A stretch of 7,566 bases of DNA, taken from positions 1 through 7,566 of the forward strand of contig JBPCJY010000051.1 in NCBI GenBank assembly GCA_051004815.1. Direction: 5' to 3'. The notes below the pieces were generated by a model, which worked only from the letters and a program-made list of their open reading frames with translations, made no database searches and was not told the origin of the DNA. The position numbers were made by a program, and so were the translations under genes. Positions 5,982 to 7,566 of this stretch are shown piece by piece; positions within the stretch are counted from its first letter, which is position 1, and every line of letters begins with the position of its first letter. This stretch comes from JBBQXY01 sp051004815 (GTDB lineage: Bacteria; Chloroflexota; Ktedonobacteria; Ktedonobacterales; Ktedonobacteraceae).

Positions 5982-6572
5982 TTACCGGGTGGATGTTGCG
6001 CGGAAGAGATGGACCATATGACTGGCGTAGTCGCCCACCAGCTTCACTGGCAGTCCCTGTTGTGCAAGGTACGCGCCGCTATACGTGGCACCATTTTTAT
6101 CGTCCGCGTAGTGCGCTTCCTCCTCTAGACCGTGCAACCTCAGCGATACTTGCCCCTCTCCGAATTGCTGCGAGTGTCCCCAGGCAAACACCACTACCTC
6201 ACTGCCATCTTGCGCAACATACTGCGAGGCCGCAATCCCTCCTGTTCGAGGTGAGCGCAGACGATAGAGCAGGCCGTTCTGGATAGTCGAGCGCACACGT
6301 TTATAGAGGGCAATGAAGTACCGCGCTTCCTCTTGCTCTTGCGGCGTCCAATGTGAGAGATCGCCCCCGATGCCCAGTGCGCCAGACATGGCGACATGGA
6401 AGCGATAGCGCAATGGCACCGCCCGTTTGGTCACAAAATTGGGACAATCCGGCAGCACCGCTTCAGGTGCTGCCGGTAAAACATGTTCACGTTCATAGGC
6501 ATGCCAACTTCGACTGATGCCCTCAAACCCCTTGTTTGAGTACAGCCCGACAAACGCGGGTAGCTCCAACAA
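5982..6572 (-). pseudogene. GH36 alpha-galactosidase remnant lacking the catalytic core
   Basis: The open frame gives 196 residues, against about 700-730 for bacterial GH36 alpha-galactosidases. Residues 5-32 (PAFVGLYSNKGFEGISRSWHAYEREHVL) resemble the end of the N-terminal beta-sandwich domain. Residues 44-109 (PNFVTKR..VPL.YRFHVAMSGALGIGGDL...YKRVRSTIQNGLLYRL) match the end of the TIM barrel, and 110-193 the C-terminal beta domain. The part between, which should carry the Asp nucleophile (KWD-type motif) and the Asp acid/base, is absent. Most of the N-terminal domain is also absent. The join falls at an 11-bp inverted repeat. The only start is TTG, 9 nt after the permease TAG and in the same frame. 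The remaining frame has no stops, so loss may be recent. Hydrolysis of alpha-galactosides by this product is not expected. Confidence 0.8.
6449..6476. repeat. 11-bp perfect inverted repeat at the GH36 deletion junction
   Basis: CCGGCAGCACC (6449-6459) and GGTGCTGCCGG (6466-6476) are exact complements around a 6-nt loop. The element codes for about residues 33-42 of the GH36 remnant (PAAPEAVLPD). That is where similarity jumps from the pre-barrel region to the end of the barrel. Confidence 0.85.
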
Positions 6573-6581
6573 TAGTCCTAT

Positions 6582-7421
6582 CTAACCCTTCAGACCAGTT
6601 GAAGCGACGCTGCGCACAAAGTACCTCTGCCCAATCAGGAACATGATGACTGGCACGATGCTCGCCAACACAACACCTGCCATCAAGGTCGCCACGTTTG
6701 GCACCAGGTTTGCCCCTCTATTGAGAGTGATTTGCAATCCCTGTTGCAGCGTATACAAACTCGGCGACGAAGTGAAGACCAGCGGCTTGAGCAGGTTGAA
6801 CCATTCACTGAGGAAGGTCAGGATAAAGACGGTTGTGGCTGCCGGGGCTGCTAGAGGCAGCATCACCGACCAGAAGACGCGATAGTAGCCAGCACCGTCG
6901 ATCCTGGCCGCCTCGTCCAGTTCCTTGGGTATCGTGATAAAGAACTGGCGGAAGACGAAGATGGCGAACGGGCTCACCAGGCTGGGGACAATGAGAGCCG
7001 CGAACGTGTTCAGCCATCCACCCCAACCAGCAAGCATGAGATAGAGCGGCACGAAAAGGATTTCAAAGGGAATGATGAGTGTCGCCAGGACCAGCAGGAA
7101 GAGAACATCGCGCCCGAAGAACGGCAAGCGTGCGAACGCATATCCGGCCAGGGCAGCCAGGAGAATCTGACCTAAGGTGACGCCTAGTGCCATAATCAGC
7201 GTATTAAGCGTTTCTTGCCAGAAGTTCAAAGCAGCGATAACGTCAGGGTAGTTTCCCCATTGTGGGATGACCGGAAAGAACGCGGTGGGATTTCCGAGTA
7301 CCTCCGTATTCGTTTTCAGCGAGGTGGCGATCATCCAGGCGAGTGGGAACAGGAAGACCACACTCAGGACTATCAGGGCCCCATATTTGAACACATGGCC
7401 CGAACGCACCTGGTACTTCAT
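6582..7421 (-). CDS. Carbohydrate ABC transporter permease, MalG type
   Basis: This 279-residue inner-membrane protein is one of the two permeases of a sugar importer of the MalFGK2 class. From the ATG, about six hydrophobic spans are seen: near 14-33, 70-94, 105-128, 138-158, 185-205 and 247-266. The cytoplasmic EAA loop that docks the ATPase is EAARIDGAGYYRVFWSVMLP at 170-189, with the invariant G of the motif. The ending RYFVRSVASTGLKG is typical of complete MalG-like proteins, so the gene appears intact at its 3' end. The start at 7421 is set by AAGGAG 7 nt upstream. The adjoining GH36 remnant suggests the importer once served alpha-galactosides such as raffinose or melibiose; this is inference. 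The partner permease, binding protein and ATPase are not in the window. Confidence 0.92.
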   Translation of the reverse strand: MKYQVRSGHVFKYGALIVLSVVFLFPLAWMIATSLKTNTEVLGNPTAFFPVIPQWGNYPDVIAALNFWQETLNTLIMALGVTLGQILLAALAGYAFARLPFFGRDVLFLLVLATLIIPFEILFVPLYLMLAGWGGWLNTFAALIVPSLVSPFAIFVFRQFFITIPKELDEAARIDGAGYYRVFWSVMLPLAAPAATTVFILTFLSEWFNLLKPLVFTSSPSLYTLQQGLQITLNRGANLVPNVATLMAGVVLASIVPVIMFLIGQRYFVRSVASTGLKG

Positions 7422-7428
7422 AGCCAAT

Positions 7429-7434
7429 CTCCTT
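7429..7434 (-). promoter_or_regulatory. Ribosome binding site that sets the permease start
   Basis: On the minus strand AAGGAG lies 7 nt before the ATG at 7421. An in-frame TTG at 7427 is only 1 nt from it and is therefore too close. Confidence 0.85.
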
Positions 7435-7566
7435 TCAGACTTCTTAAACGTTTGGTGTGAATTAGATCAAGGGGCATCCAAAGCGGTTTCGTTTTTGCAC
7501 AATCGCGCCGATTAGTATCATTCCAATAAGAGGAATCCGCTTGAGAAGCCAAAAAGTATTTTTTAA
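7435..7566 (-). other. Region upstream of the permease, possibly the end of another gene
   Basis: On the minus strand one frame is open from the window edge for 34 codons to a TAA at 7464-7462. It has a hydrophobic stretch (IPLIGMILIGAIVQKRNRF). It could be the C-terminus of the partner MalF-type permease, which usually precedes a MalG gene, but I cannot match its sequence to that family. A second frame is also open across most of the stretch. No clear promoter is seen. Confidence 0.25.

Overview
The window looks like a bacterial chromosome segment of moderate to fairly high GC, with Shine-Dalgarno-led genes and some TTG/GTG starts. The likely source is a Gram-positive-type or Chloroflexota (Ktedonobacteria-like) organism. 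That placement rests on the overall flavour: a fused-function ArgJ next to ArgD, a sugar ABC permease with GH36, and a dispersed 'GTCATTCTGAGCG' palindrome. It is an inference, because no rRNA or other marker gene is present.

Layout. Positions 1-377 are non-coding: contiguous 32-bp tandem repeats run straight into a perfect 25-bp-arm palindrome, followed by an AT-richer stretch with a candidate promoter. A rightward block follows: DNA polymerase III delta' (holB, 378-1397), a PaaG-like enoyl-CoA hydratase/isomerase (1470-2267), and a closely linked Rossmann-fold methyltransferase-like protein of unknown substrate (2275-3219). A strong 23-bp hairpin (3225-3278) separates this block from the leftward genes.

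The leftward block, in transcription order from the right edge, is: a MalG-type sugar ABC transporter permease (7421-6582), a remnant of a GH36 alpha-galactosidase (6572-5982), then argJ (5772-4561) and argD (4505-3285). ArgJ makes N-acetylglutamate and recycles acetyl groups from N-acetylornithine, and ArgD makes N-acetylornithine, so the two act in the same cyclic arginine pathway. The argJ leader contains a promoter-like element and an intrinsic-terminator-like structure ending in seven U just before the ribosome binding site, which suggests attenuation.

The most notable points are the GH36 remnant, the argJ leader, and the repeat cluster at the left edge. The GH36 remnant lacks the N-terminal domain and the catalytic part of the barrel, and has an 11-bp inverted repeat exactly at the internal junction. 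No clearly new defence or mobile system is visible.
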